Shown: positions 29,736 to 42,060 of the stretch, one piece after another
Numbering within the stretch: the stretch's first letter is position 1
Layout: the number at the start of each line of letters is the position of its first letter
NCBI GenBank assembly: GCA_018292915.2
Contig: JACVVK020000094.1
Coordinates: 1,627,501-1,691,500 of the forward strand
DNA length: 64,000 nucleotides
Reading direction: 5' to 3'
Source of the DNA: Batillaria attramentaria
Lineage: Eukaryota > Mollusca > Gastropoda > Batillariidae
Notes under the pieces: model-generated
The model's database searches: none
What the model was told of the DNA's origin: nothing
The model's input: only the letters and a program-made list of their open reading frames with translations
Position numbers and translations under genes: made by a program

Positions 29736-30724
29736 GGCAGCATGTGACAAATATTTGCCAAGGTCATTTTGCTGAGGGAGGGTAATAATTTAAAAAATAT
29801 ATTATAGCAAGGAATGTGTTGCATGAAAGTATATAAAACGTATGTTTTTCTGAAAGGTAAATGATTGTTCTACACATCTGTGACAATTTTAGAATGCTAA
29901 ATATTTTGATCATGGAGTTTGGAGGAAAAAAACAACAACCCCCCCCCCCCCCCCCCCAAAAAAAAAAAGTACCTCAAACTTATTCATTGTCCATATTGTT
30001 CAAAATTTATGTAAAAAAGCAAAGAAAAGAAACAAACTGTGGTCCTTTTCCTTTATTCTACTGTAATTTTTATGATTTGACATCTTTTTCGCCACTCGGC
30101 CCTGGCTGGGTGTTGTCGGCCATTTTGGGACGCTATTGTTTCCCCTAAGTTAGAGAGGGTTAGCCAATAATAGGCGACCTTCTGTAGGCATTCGGCACGA
30201 ATTCTAAAATTAGATTATGAATTATTCATGCCGATAGGCTAAGCGTTCGAACTGGTCAGAAAACGGAATCTCCCCTCATGTGACATCTTCAGGAATTCTT
30301 TGCCCCGAGTGGGACTCGAACCTGACCTCTGGTATTCGTGACAAGTCTCTTAACCACTAGACCACCGACCGCCCCAACATTAACAAAGTTGACACTGATT
30401 AACTAAGTGATGGAGAAGGCCATGAGTGGCTAACGCATCATTAAACGACCTATTATTATTAGCACTTGGGCATGGTCACCGCAGAGTGCATCCCCCCCCC
30501 CCCGCGCTCCTCTCTCTCTCTCTTTCACGGCTCACTGCGCCTAATTGTGGCTTTTCTCAGCCAGCAACACGCCTTGCATGTTTGTGTCGGACGAGCTGAC
30601 GCAATGAGTACGGTGATGTGGCTGGATTGGCCTAGAGTGGAGGGTTAGCCAATGCTTAAGAGGTCCGAACGTGTTCCACGTGACATGGTCCTTGTACCGT
30701 CCGCTGACGATATCTTTGTGTGTC

Positions 30725-30769
<45 letters not shown>

Positions 30770-31300
30770 TCACAGTTGTACATAATACTTTTCATCAGTT
30801 GATGATGAGTTATCCCAAAAGGCGGTTCGAAGTTTTGCGCACTGCAATGAGTAGTCCACCGGCTTTAGTTCTCTAAAAAGACCGCGACACGGAACAGACT
30901 GAGTACAGAAATATTTTATCACGTTGGGCAGTTTGGCTGTGTACGACCAGCAACTTAAACTGACAGCCTGTTCAGTAGATTTACGTTGTCACTGAACGCA
31001 GAGTCTTGTTGTATTATTGTGCATAAAATAATTATCTGAAATAGAACAGTGCGTTGAGTAGTCAATGGGCGGTATCATACCTTGATTCATGTTGCTTCTC
31101 GTCTTGGACGTTCTGTCTTTCTTTATGACGACCTGCCTCAGGCTGACGTCAAATGTTTAGATCACGGAACTGACGTCTCTCTCTCTCTCTCTCTCTCCCC
31201 TCCCCCACCCCCAGTCACGTGGCTAATCGGTCGAGGTCGTAGAGGATCTAGTGTCATTGGTAGGACTTGGAGAGGGGAGAACCGGCAACAATAACAACAA
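29736..31300. other. Non-coding stretch with a tRNA-like SINE head and microsatellites
   Basis: No gene seen. A reverse-strand tRNA-like head lies at about 30293-30376 (box A TAGTGGTTAAGAG, box B GGTTCGAGTCCC). (GT)n lies at 30730-30768 and a (TC)n patch at 31171-31197. A poly-C/poly-A junction lies at 29939-29968. Confidence 0.5.
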
Positions 31301-31802
31301 AACAGACAAAATAAAATGAAGTTTGGAGAAACAACTTTGTAGGACGGGGCCGTTACTCCTCGTTAGTCTACTTTTGCTACAACTTGGGCACGTTGAAACC
31401 AACTTACATTTTGGGGCAATTTCGCTCGCGAGTGCGCCTGTACTACCGTCAACAGCGTCGACAGGATGGTCGCCGAAAAGGACCCGTCTGATTGTCTCGA
31501 GATACGACCCGACCGAGATAATTTTACAGGGCGGCTTCGAGAGCGCAGTCAGTGCGTGCCAGTAGCTTGTTGTTCGAACTTTTCCCCAGTTGCTCCTGTT
31601 ACCTGACATGTCAATGGTGTGTGCGTTTTGTATCTGTGTGGTGTGGCAGATTCAGGACTGACATTGCATTGCTGTCATGAGTGGCCAGCCGGACGTTCCC
31701 CTGAGATAAAACGCGAAGCGTGGTTTGTTCTCTCCACCCAGTTCCGCTGCAAAGGAGCAAAAGAGGGTGAGGACTGCACATGAGGGAGCAGAGTCGAGGG
31801 AA

Positions 31803-32693
31803 ATGGATCTTGAAAATGAACCAGGTATTGACATAGTGAGTGAGAAGGTGATGTCTGGTATCAACTCTGGTGGTATCCATGAGACTGTGATGCACCGTGT
31901 AAATGAGGCTTTGGCTGCTTTCAGTGGTAATGAAGGCACAGGCACTGACATAACCCAGAGGCTCATCCCTGTGATTACAACAGCGGTGACAGTGGCGGTG
32001 ACAGAAGCTATGAAAGAAGCTGTGAGAGTGATGGTGACCGAGGTAACAAAGTCTGCTGTGGCCAGTGTCACAAACCAGTTTGCGGCTTTGTGTGCTACGA
32101 AAGGCCCGTCTGCAAATGAGAAGCACCTGATGTCTGTTGTGACGAGGCTTACCTACGACAACGACAGACTACAGCAGTATAGTAGACGGGAGTCACTGAG
32201 GATCCATGGACTGAAGACCGAAGATGAGGAAACAGCAGAGGCGGTTGAGAAGAAGGCGTTGAAAGTGTTTGCTGATGCTGGAGTCAACATCGCACCAGAG
32301 GACATTGCTGCAGTACACCGAGCAGGAAAAGAGACTAAAGGGACTAAACCTATTCTGGTTAAATTTGTCTCCAGGAAGAAAAGGAGGGAAGTGATGATGA
32401 ACAAGAAAACAGTGAAAGGAAATGAGCACTATAAGCATGTGTTCATCAATGACGATCTCACGCCACTTCGGGCCAGACTCCTAGGATATGTGAAGCGGCT
32501 GGACTGTGTAGACAGAGCATGGACTGTAGACGGAAAAATTCACTGCATTAAGAAACACCCCGTGGGTTTAAATCCCCCGCCCCGACCGATTGTCATTGAG
32601 ACCCCAGATGACTTACTCGAGCGACTGGGCATCACTTCTGTTGATTTTGGCTCACTTGGGCTTGCTCACCTGGACTGTGTGGGAGAGGAATGA
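31803..32693 (+). CDS. ORF1 protein of the large LINE
   Basis: About 296 residues from ATG at 31803; the frame is open further upstream. The middle holds the block common to LINE ORF1 RNA-binding domains: YSRRESLRIHGL, an HRAGK motif, KPILVKFVSRKKRREVMMNK, then FINDDLTPLRARLL. Such proteins bind element RNA and act as nucleic-acid chaperones in the retrotransposition particle. The first third is rich in Val, Thr and Ala and looks helical. It ends at TGA just before a poly-C/poly-G hairpin (32696-32722). The frame is intact, unlike ORF2. Confidence 0.75.
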   Translation: MDLENEPGIDIVSEKVMSGINSGGIHETVMHRVNEALAAFSGNEGTGTDITQRLIPVITTAVTVAVTEAMKEAVRVMVTEVTKSAVASVTNQFAALCATKGPSANEKHLMSVVTRLTYDNDRLQQYSRRESLRIHGLKTEDEETAEAVEKKALKVFADAGVNIAPEDIAAVHRAGKETKGTKPILVKFVSRKKRREVMMNKKTVKGNEHYKHVFINDDLTPLRARLLGYVKRLDCVDRAWTVDGKIHCIKKHPVGLNPPPRPIVIETPDDLLERLGITSVDFGSLGLAHLDCVGEE

Positions 32694-32697
32694 TGCC

Positions 32698-33860
32698 CCC
32701 CCCCCCCCCCCCGGGGGGGGGGGTGGATGGAAGTGGTAATGTACATGTAGTTAAGGTGGTGGTTAACAAAAACGACTGTGAGGATGTAAATATAGATGAA
32801 TGTTGTGGAGGGAATGCGAATTGTGAAGAAAATAATGATAATGCAAGGGTAATACAAGACAGTGCTGGGAATGGTAAAGATGGTGAACTGAATGGAAGCA
32901 AAGGAGGAGATGGGGGGATGGAAACTGAAGGTAAGGATTACCACGCAAAAGGAGGAAATGTCATAGATGTAGAAATTACTGATGAGCTCGCAATGAAGAA
33001 AGGAATGTATGATGAACATGTCAGGAATCTATAATTATGAAACAGTGGAGATACTACACAAGGTAGATATATTAGGAAGGGTTGACCACGTTATGAATGG
33101 ATATGGTGATGTAACAGTTATTGATAATGGCACGAATGAAGATGATCATAAGCTAAATGATGACCATGTAAGGAATGGTGCTGTATTAACTGCTGATCAC
33201 ATAACAAATGAAGACAACGTTGACCAAAGTTCAACTGATACTGATAACTGTGTTATAAATGAATATGGGGATCATGCTATGAGTAGAGATGATGATGGCT
33301 ATTTGATCACTGATGGACATGTGATGGGTGAACATGTGGTTAGTGTATTGACTGATGGAGATCATGCTATGAGTATGAGTAGAGATGATGATGGCTATTT
33401 GTTCACTGATGGACATGTGATGGGTGAACACGTGGTTAGTGTATTGACTGATGGAGATCATGCTATGAGTAGAGATGATGATGGGTGATCATGTGGCTAG
33501 TGTACTGACTGATGTACATGAGGTTAGTGTATTGATTGATGAACGTGCAGTTAATGTATTGACTGATGAACATGCGGTTAGTGTATTGACTGATGAACAG
33601 GCAGTTAGTGCATTGACTGATGAATATGTGGTTAGTGTATTGGCGGATGAACATGTGGTTAATGTATGACCTGATGAACATGGGGCTAGTGTATTAACTA
33701 ATGAACATGCCATTATCGAAGGTAAAAGTGGCGATGCACTCGATGTTGATGTCAGGAAAGAGGAGGGGGTTGGTGATGTAGTATTTGGTAACTTTATCAC
33801 AAAGGGAGATGGTGATGACTGTTTGACAACTCATGATCATATGAGAAATGAAAGGGGGGG
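32698..33860 (+). pseudogene. Acidic repeat-rich coding-like spacer between ORF1 and ORF2
   Basis: Three overlapping frames of low-complexity acidic sequence with internal repeats (HVMGEHVVSVLTDGDHAMS, then VSVLTDEHAV), broken by single-base shifts near 33030 and 33480 and at the poly-G at 33857. The same DHVL motif runs into the start of the ORF2 frame, so this was probably an N-terminal extension of ORF2 that grew by minisatellite expansion and decayed. Confidence 0.5.
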
Positions 33861-33929
33861 GGGGGTACATTAACTGAGACTCATGCCATTACTGAAGACA
33901 GAAGCTGTAATGTTTTTGACGACCATGTC

Positions 33930-36900
33930 TTGAGCGGAGGGGGTGATGAAAATTCACCTATTGATAATCATGCTATAGAGGAGCCGGGGGATGAAGCATC
34001 AACAAATGACAGTGTGAACACTGAAGGAAGTAATAATAATGCAGAGTATGGTGTTAAACTAATTAGTGACCACATACTGAGTGGCGTTGGGGGTGAAAGG
34101 CAGTTGAAACTTTTGACAGTTAATGTATGTGGAATATTAAGTAAACTAAAATCCCCTGAATTTCTTGAACTGATTCTGCAATATGATATTATAGCAATTA
34201 CTGAAAGCAAACTAGATGATACAGACTCAGTAGACATAAACGGGTATAAAGCTTTTTACAAGAATAGATGCAAATTTAAAAGAAAATCTGGGGGATTGTT
34301 ATTGCTGGTTCGAGAGGAAATCGCGCAGAACGTAATTGTGTACGAAAGCATACTGAAGAAAAAACATGCCGATACCTCCAGTCACCAGAACTATTGCTTT
34401 GTCAATAATGAGCTATGTGAAAATGTACTTTTCTTTAAGCTAGGTAAAAAGATGTTCTCCCAAGATGTGCTCTTTGGTGTAGTGTACCTTCCACCTGAAG
34501 GATCTCCATATGAAAATACTGATGCTTTTACTGACCTAGAAAATTCATTGCTGTTCCTAGAGTATGAGAGTGTATGTTTTCTGGGGGATTTTAATGCCAG
34601 AACTGGCAGTGCATGTGAAACCTCAGGGGTTGATGCGATGCCAAACAACCTGTACTGTCCGCATGATGATAATGATGTACCCCCAATGAGATGTAGAGTG
34701 TCTCAAGATAAGACAGTAAATAATTTGGGCCAGAAACTAATTGATTTTTGTAGGACAGTTGGTGTGGTTATCTTAAATGGACGTGCGGGACAGGATAAGC
34801 TGATTGGGAAATGCACTTGTAAACATGTAAGCGTGGTGGACTATGTCATTGTCTCAACCAACCTGTTTGAATCAGTAAATGATTTCCAGGTCTTAGACTT
34901 CTGTGAAATGTACTCGGATGTGCACTGCCCGGTGTCATTCACGGTAAACCTTACTGAAGTAAAACAACAGGAAAAGGAAAATAGTTTAAGCACCGATGAG
35001 ATTAACAATACTACCGAGAACACAACTTATGAGTTTAAAATAAAGTGGTATAAAGAAAAGGAAGCAGATTATAAGAATGCACTAGACGATGTTAAAATAA
35101 ATGAAGCTAATGGCCTACTAGATAATCTTTTGGGGCGACTTGACTCTGTTACCCTAGATCACATTAATGCTGTTGTCAAAATGACAAGCGAAATATTGAT
35201 AAATGGTGCTGAAATGAGCAATATGGGTGGAAAAAAATGTAAACGTAGAACGAAGAGGAAGAGGAAGTGTGTGTACTACCCGTGGTTTAATAAGACCTGT
35301 GAAGAAAAACGCAAAATATTCTTTAAGGCTAAAAACAAACAAATGAGAGAAAGAAGTGAAGCAGCACTGTATGAATTAAGAAGAATAGCCAGTAAAGATT
35401 ATAAAAAAGAAGTCAACAAACAGTTCAAATTGTACAAAATGAACACTGAAAAGAAAATCCGAAACCTCAAAAGTACAGACCCAAAAGCCTATTGGAAGAT
35501 TATCAATGGAACAAAGTGTGAAAAGAATGATGCCTTGACAAAAATATCCTCTGAAGCTTTCCTTGAACACTATAAGAAATTAAGTACTTGTACAGAAATT
35601 GATGACACTACAAGTAACCCTCTGCTTGACCTACCAACTGATAATAATGGACCTTTAAATGAGTTGTTTACCGATGAAGAGGTACGGAAGTGTATTCTTA
35701 AACTAAAACCAGGTAAAGTTTGTGGACACGATAAAATACTAAACGAATTCTTAAGAGCTTCAAGTGATAAAATGCTCAAATTCGACAAATTGTATACTAA
35801 GGTGTTCAACTTGGTTCTAAGCACCGGAAAAATCCCAGACGATTGGACAATTGGAGAAATTAAACCAATATATAAACAGAAAGGAAGTGATACCGACCCA
35901 AGCAATTACAGAGGAATCGCACTCCTAAGCTGCTATGCAAAGTTGTTTACTAGCTTACTCAATGATAGATTGAATCAGTATTTGGAAGAGAAGAACATAA
36001 TCGGTTCCGAGCAGGCGGGATTCCGAGCGGGGTACTCAACAACAGATCACATATTCACTCTGCATTCTATGATTGAATATTTTTTATTCAAGAAAAAGAG
36101 ATTATATTGCCTGTTTATTGATTATGAGAAAGCGTTCGATTACCTAAGTAGAGTGTTTTTATGGCAAAAATTATTGCAAATTGGAGTCAATGGCAACTTT
36201 TTACGTGTAATAATGGACATGTACAGTAAAGCTAAATCATGTGTGAAAGCCGGTGATCAGTGCTCTAGCTTCTTTCAGTGTACAGTCGGTGTACGTCAAG
36301 GAGAAAACCTCTCGCCCGTACTTTTCGCCATTTATTTAAATGATCTACAGTCGTTTATTGCAGGAAAAACACAAGGACTCACCAACCTAAGCTCTGCTGC
36401 TAGAAATCTTAATTGGGATAGTGATTATGAAGAGGTGATGTTGAGAATGTTTTTATGCATTATGCAGATGATACTACAATATGTGCTGAGTCACCTGAAC
36501 AATTACAACATGCCCTTGACGCTTTGTCGACCTACTGTGATAACTGGAAACTGCGGATTAATGTTGGAAAAACAAAGGTGGTCGTTTTTTTCAAGAGGTA
36601 AAATTAGAAACATTCCCACTTTCAGTTATAGAGGAAATGATGTCGAAGTTGTGTTTGGCTACCAATATCTAGGCGTATACTTTAATTATAATAATAAGTT
36701 CAATGTTGCACAGAAATACCTGTACGATAAGGCGTCAAGGGCAATGTTCAGTCTTCTTAAAAACTGTAAAAAAACTGATGTTACCAGTAGATATCAGAAT
36801 TGAATTATTTGACAAAATGATAACTCCAATCTTGTTGTATGGCTGCGAGGTGTGGGGACATAGTATGACCATGCTTGCCTCTAAATTACAGTTAAGGTAC

Positions 36901-37655
36901 TATAAAATTGTCCTGAAATTGAATAAATCCACCCCAAGTAATATGGTATATGGAGAACTAGGTCAGTTCCCCCTGGAGATCCAGGCAAAAACTAGAATGT
37001 TAAGCTTTTGGCTGAAACTTGTTACAGACCCAAACCAGCAAAAATTTTCTTGCGTTATGTATCGGTTTCTGTGTATCATTCGTACCTACTAGACATATAT
37101 CGATCACCATATCTATTGTTCATTAACACAACTCTAAATAACCTTGGACTCTCAGGCATATGGGATAGCCAGACAAATTTAAATGTATCTGTGGAATGGT
37201 TTAAGAGGAAAGTCAAACAAGCATTAACAGACCAGTACATCCAATCATGGTTCGCTGACTTAGACACTAAAATGATTTTTAGTAACTATCGAATATTTAA
37301 AAATAGCTTCTTAGCCGAGCCCTACCTGACAGTCTTACCCGAAAATCTAGCAATCTCATTCGCTAAGTTCAGAATGTTAAATCATAAACTACCTATTCAA
37401 ACTGGAAGAATGTCAAATATCCCGCATGAAGAACGATTATGTACAAGATGTGCCTCAACAGACCTCGGTGACGAATTCCATTATCTCTTTGTTTGTCCAT
37501 CCTTCAAAGAGCTACGAAGCAAATACTTACCAAAATTCTACTGGTGTAGACCAAACGCACATAAATTTAACTTGCTTTTCTGTAGCAAAAATAAAAAGTT
37601 ACTGTCACGCGTCACATACTTCGTGAAAGAAATTACAAGAGCCTTTAAGATTTGA
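33930..37655 (+). pseudogene. ORF2 endonuclease-reverse transcriptase, frameshifted
   Basis: The longest frame has 957 codons (no ATG at its start; open upstream). The APE endonuclease comes first: ITESKL, FLGDFNAR, VVDYVIVST and SDVHCPV are all present. Reverse transcriptase follows: SNYRGIALLS, GFRAGYSTTDHIF, motif A FIDYEKAFD, motif B GVRQGENLSPVLF. The catalytic motif YADD (TAT GCA GAT GAT at 36461-36472) is read only in a different frame; one indel before it and one in the T run near 36587 cancel out, so the long ORF skips the active site. More shifts lie near 36765 and 37035. The end holds CTRCASTDLGDEFHYLFVCP, a common LINE C-terminal zinc-like motif. Not active as read. Confidence 0.85.
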
Positions 37656-37659
37656 GTAA

Positions 37660-39109
37660 CTGTTGTCATTCATATAAAGTTATCCTTTTCAGTCAGTGCT
37701 AATCCAGCACTGATTAGCGTATGCGCATGTGCATACATGTGTGAGTGAGATGTGAGAGTGTGCGTGTGTATGTGCGCGAGAGAGGGAGAGAGAAGGAGAG
37801 GCCAGGCACAGGGAAATATTTGTACATGATTTTCTATGGCTACACCATTCATAGATCTATCTATGTGAGGTTTTTTTTTTTTTTTTTGGTTTTTTTGTGT
37901 GTGAAATCTGCTTGTTTGTTAATGCGGTAGGAGAAGATATATATATTTCTATTCATTTAATTACATTTGTTACTGCTTGTACAGAGGTGAGCAGTTAGGC
38001 ATAAGCATGTACAGGGTGAGTGTATGTCTCTGTACCTGACCTCTATGGCTAGTGTATTGGTTTGTATAAGTTCTGCGAATGAGGTTTTTTTTTTATCTCT
38101 ACCCTTTTTTTTTTTCTTTTTTTTTGGAGTGTATGATTACTTGATCTACTACTGTTATAGCAGCATTGAGGAGTGCATTTTTTCTTGTTTGACTCTATAT
38201 TTGTTCTTGTTTGATTCTATATTTGTTGTAAATGTGAATGAGTAGATGAATGAGTGGATAGGTTTTTTTTTTTTGTTTTTTTTTAGCTTTGTGAGGGTTT
38301 TTTTGTGTGTGTGTGAAATGTGCTTGTTTGTTAATGCGGTAGGAGGATATATATATTTCTATTCATTTAATTACATTTGTTACTGCCTGTACAGATGTGA
38401 GCAATTAGGCATAAGCATGTACAGGGTGAGTGTATGTCTCTGTACCTGACCTCTATGGCTAGTGTATTGGTTTGTATAAGTTCTGAGAATGAGGGTTTTT
38501 TTTTTTTTTTCTTTCTCTACCATTTTTTTTTTAATAAAGTAGGTGAACGAGTAGGTTTTTTTTTTTTTTTTTTTTTTTGATGTCTGTACCTGATTTCTCC
38601 TATTATGGTTATAAATAGATATGACTGAATGGACAAATTTTTTTTTTTTTTTTTTTTTGGAGTGTATGATTACTTGATCTACTACTGTTATAACAGCATT
38701 GAGGGGTGCATTTTTTTCTTGTTTGACTCTATATTTTTTTCTTGTTTGATTCTATATTGGTTGTAAATGTGAATGAGTAGATGAATGAGTGGATAGTTGT
38801 TTTTTTTTTGTTTTTTTGTTTTTTTTGTTTGTTTTTTTCCTTTTCCCCGAGTGTCTGACTTTCTATTGTAGTAGTATGATTGGTACCAAGAGAAAAAAAA
38901 AAAAGGGGGGGGGGGGGGATCACTTGATCTCTACTGTTACGGTTATAGATATATATGAATGAATTTTTTTTTTTTTTTTTTTACCGTGGTGTTATGATCC
39001 GTACAGATGGAGTGTATAAGTACTTGACTTACTACTATCATAATAGCATTGAGGGGAATGAATAGGCATAAGTATGTGCTAAAGTTTTTTTTTTTCCTCT
39101 CTCTCTCTC
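37660..39109 (+). repeat. 3' UTR of the large LINE with internal tandem repeats
   Basis: Blocks of about 410 bases recur (37899-38090 and 38311-38500; 38127-38260 and 38660-38800), separated by poly-T runs of 10-25. Some end with GGTTATAGATATA-like sequence also found at 41500 and 41600 after the nested element. Confidence 0.8.
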
Positions 39110-39115
39110 TCTCGA

Positions 39116-41118
39116 GTGAAGCAAGTCATCCCACCATCATGGATGACCAAAGAGATTATGCAAGCAATGGAAACGCGCGACAAGCTGCGGCGCGAGAAAC
39201 GCTTCAGCGAGTTCAAACAACAGCGTAACCGCGTCAAGTACATGGTACGCGAGGCTAAAAGGAACTTTGTTCGTAATTCTGTCGCTGATGGCAACAATAC
39301 ATCCACAATCTGGCGCGTAGTTAAACTCCCTTACGCGAGGTAGTAGTAACAGATCCTCAGTCATCCCTAGCAACCTTTCTGCAGACGTATTTAATAACCA
39401 TTTTATTTCTGTACCGAAATCTTTGGCTCAGCCACTTGAAAACCAAAACTACGTCTGTCCACCTGCCTTAGTCGATTTTTGTGAACATAGAACAGCCGGT
39501 ACCGCCCCGTTTAGTATCCCTCCCCTAGCCGTCCATGAGGTAGGAAAACTAATTAGTAGGATGCAGAACAAAAAGTCAACAGGACCGGATGACATTAGCC
39601 CTCAGATCCTAAAGTTATCTCTACCATACATAGTCAGTTCACTTACCTACATATATAACCTTTGTATTCAGCGCAATATGTTTCCTTCACAGCTAAAGAT
39701 TGCTAAAGTCGTTCCACTGCCTAAATCACGCGACCTCTGATCCAAACAACTACCGACCAATCTCCCTTCTATCCGTATTGTCCAAACCACTCGAGCGTCA
39801 CGTACACAAACATCTACAGGCATACCTAGAGAGCAGACAACTACTCCACCGTTTTCAGTCTGGGTTTCGCCCCCTTCACTCTTGTCACACTGCTCTGTCT
39901 CGGCTTATCGATACGTGGTTATCAAACATTAACAATGGCAAAGTAACAGGTGCCATCTTTCTGGACCTGAAAAAAGCGTTTGACTTAGTTAATCATAATA
40001 CCTTGATTGAGAAAATGAAAACATATTTACGCAATGAATCTGCTGTTCTCTTCTTTAAATCTTATCTGGAAAACAGACAGCAAAAAGTCATCCTAAATGC
40101 TTCATTCTCCTCTCAGAAAAAAGTGTGCTTCGGTGTACCCCAAGGATCTATTTTAGGACCCCTCCTTTTCAATATATTTATTAATGACATGCCATTATCC
40201 TTAAGCTGTGGCCAGACTCAGTGCGACATGTTTGCCGACGATACGTCGCTCCACTGCGCAGATAAAAATGTAACCGCTGTAAGTTGTCGCCTACAGAAAA
40301 GTCTTAACGATGTCTCCGACTGGTGCAATGACAACTCCATGGTCATTCATCCAACCAAAACAAGTTGCATGGTAATCACCACCCGACAAAAGCACCAACT
40401 TAGTCCACTCTCTCTTCACTTACAACTAAACGACACACCCATTCAACAAGTAACCGAACACCGCCTTCTTGGTATTACAATAGACCATCAGCTCCAGTGG
40501 AAAGCTCACACCAATGTCATATCCAAAACTTTATCCAGACAACTGTTCGTTCTTTCCAAGCTCAAATATTTTCTTGATCTGGAAAGTCGCAGAATGTTTT
40601 ATAATGCGCACATAAGGTCTCACTTGGGGTGGGTGGGTGGGTGGGTGTTTGGAAGTTTAACGTCCTTTTCCACCACATAAGGGTCTCACTTGGACTATGC
40701 TTCAACGGTGTGGGATAACTGTAGCGACATTCATTTAAAAGGGCTAAACTCTTTACACAGACGAGCCGCCAAACTGGTTTTACCAGACCCGTGCCTTACG
40801 ACCGATCGGAAACTGAAACAACTGCGGATTCTCCCACTGTCTGAACATTTACAGTACAACAAAGGGGTTCTTATGTTAAAATTCGGAACAGAAAGTCCCC
40901 TGATTATCTATCGGATCTAGTCCTTCGGTCAAACTCCCATTATGGCAGTGTAAGAAGTCTTTACATTATCCCGCGACCAAGAATCGATTTGTTTAAATGC
41001 AGCTTATCATTTTCTGGACCCACATTATGGAACAGCCTTCCGATCCATGTCAAATCCGCACCCTCTATCGCCGTTTTCAAGGACTGGAGGCTGTTCAAAC
41101 ACTTTTCGTCTCAGTAAA
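39116..41118 (+). pseudogene. Reverse transcriptase of the nested CR1-like LINE
   Basis: Motif order: STGPDDISPQILK (39576), NNYRPISLLSVLSKPLERH, motif A AIFLDLKKAFDLVNH, motif B FGVPQGSILGPLLFN and the active site FADD at 40231-40242. Frameshifts occur near 39345, 39735 and 40895. A 54-base SINE fragment with a target duplication splits the frame at 40628. The C-terminus (LSFSGPTLWNSLP) is readable after the last shift. The largest intact piece is 39700-40627. Confidence 0.85.
40628..40681 (-). mobile_element. SINE-S tail fragment inserted in the nested LINE
   Basis: (GGGT)n plus TTTAACGTCCTTTTCCACCA only, flanked by a 12-bp target duplication GGTCTCACTTGG (40616-40627 and 40682-40693). Removing it makes HIRSHL run directly into DYASTVW, the normal protein. 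Confidence 0.9.
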
Positions 41119-41286
41119 GCAGGAAATCATCAAATACTCCTTCATGACAATGACATATTACGTTTGGTTGATTGAATGCTTGTCTGTTTTGTTCTGCTTG
41201 TCAACATGATTTGTTCCTTTTCTTGTTTCTTTGTTCATTTGCCTGTTTGTTTATGCTGCTTTTTTTTCTTTTTTCTTTTTTTGTTC

Positions 41287-41289
<3 letters not shown>

Positions 41290-41329
<40 letters not shown>
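41290..41329 (+). repeat. (GT)n in the 3' UTR of the nested LINE
   Basis: About 20 GT units, in a T-rich 3' UTR. Confidence 0.9.
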
Positions 41330-41332
<3 letters not shown>

Positions 41333-41480
41333 GCTCATCCTTTTTTTCTCTGTTTTTATTCTTTTATTTTTACTACTAGTTAGATGATTATAGTACGTAG
41401 CAACGGCAGGTATGAAAATTGACTGTTAATGTTAACTGCCTCTACCGTTGTAAAATAAAGATTCATTGATTCATTGATTC

Positions 41481-41871
41481 TCTCTTGATTTCTACTGTTA
41501 GGGCTATAGATATAAATGAATGGCCTTTTTTTTTTGGGGGGGGGGGGGGCACAGGTTTTTTTTTTTCTCTCTCTCTCTCTTTCTCTCTCTACTATTAGGG
41601 CTATAGATATAGATGAATGGTGCGTGTGTGTCTGTGTGGGCGCGCGCGCACGCGTGCATTTGATGTTACGTAGATGTGAGTATAAAGGCAATGTGTATGA
41701 ATGCTTTGTTTGATTTGTCACTCATATATATATATATATATCTGCGTAAAAGTGAATACGTGTAGTTTGTTTGCTGGCTGGATGCATATATGTCACATGA
41801 TTGTATACCTGTACCCCCTGATGGTTTTTTTTTTTTTTTTTTGGAATAAACTGAAATTGAAATTGAAATTG
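41481..41871 (+). mobile_element. 3' terminus of the large LINE, after the nested insertion
   Basis: The TTCTACTGTTAGGGCTATAG repeat typical of the 37.7-39.1 kb UTR resumes here, followed by a poly-T run and the GAAATT tail. Confidence 0.7.
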
Positions 41872-42060
41872 GGTTTATATAAATAGTTTTTTCCCACTCA
41901 TTAAAGGGGTAGCCCACGGTAGTTTCGGCAAAAAAAAAAAAAAAAAAAAAAGTGTCAAAAATTGTTTGAAACGAGTCCCAGTGCGATGCAGCCCACACAC
42001 GACCGCCACAGCGCAAATCTAGAATGGTTTAGCTACATGTACCATACAGTTTTATACCTG
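41872..42060. other. Short unassigned stretch
   Basis: Contains a poly-A run at 41931-41951; nothing else identified. Confidence 0.4.

Larger units (their letters stand above)
39110..41480 (+). mobile_element. CR1/jockey-like LINE nested in the larger LINE
   Basis: 5'-truncated: it starts in the linker between endonuclease and reverse transcriptase and lacks the endonuclease. It ends in tandem ATTCATTG units (about 41459-41480), the short 8-base tail typical of CR1-type elements. It lies in a (TC)n tract of the host 3' UTR. Confidence 0.85.
31300..41871 (+). mobile_element. Large non-LTR retrotransposon, interrupted by a second LINE
   Basis: The two-ORF layout (ORF1 31803-32693, ORF2 about 33930-37655) is followed by a T-rich 3' UTR of internal repeats that is split at about 39110 by a CR1-like insertion. 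It resumes at about 41480 and ends in three tandem GAAATT units at about 41850-41871. The 5' end is only approximate. The clade is not certain: the endonuclease is APE-type and ORF1 is L1-like. Confidence 0.75.

Noticed and set aside
31725..31802. Start of LINE ORF1 at 31725, and of ORF2 at 33930, as true starts
   Set aside because: These codons are TTG. The first ATG of ORF1 is 31803; the ORF2 frame is open upstream with no clear ATG.
33231..33800. Reverse-strand Ile/Ser/Tyr-rich and Thr/Ser-rich frames
   Set aside because: Antisense of the acidic repeat region of the LINE.
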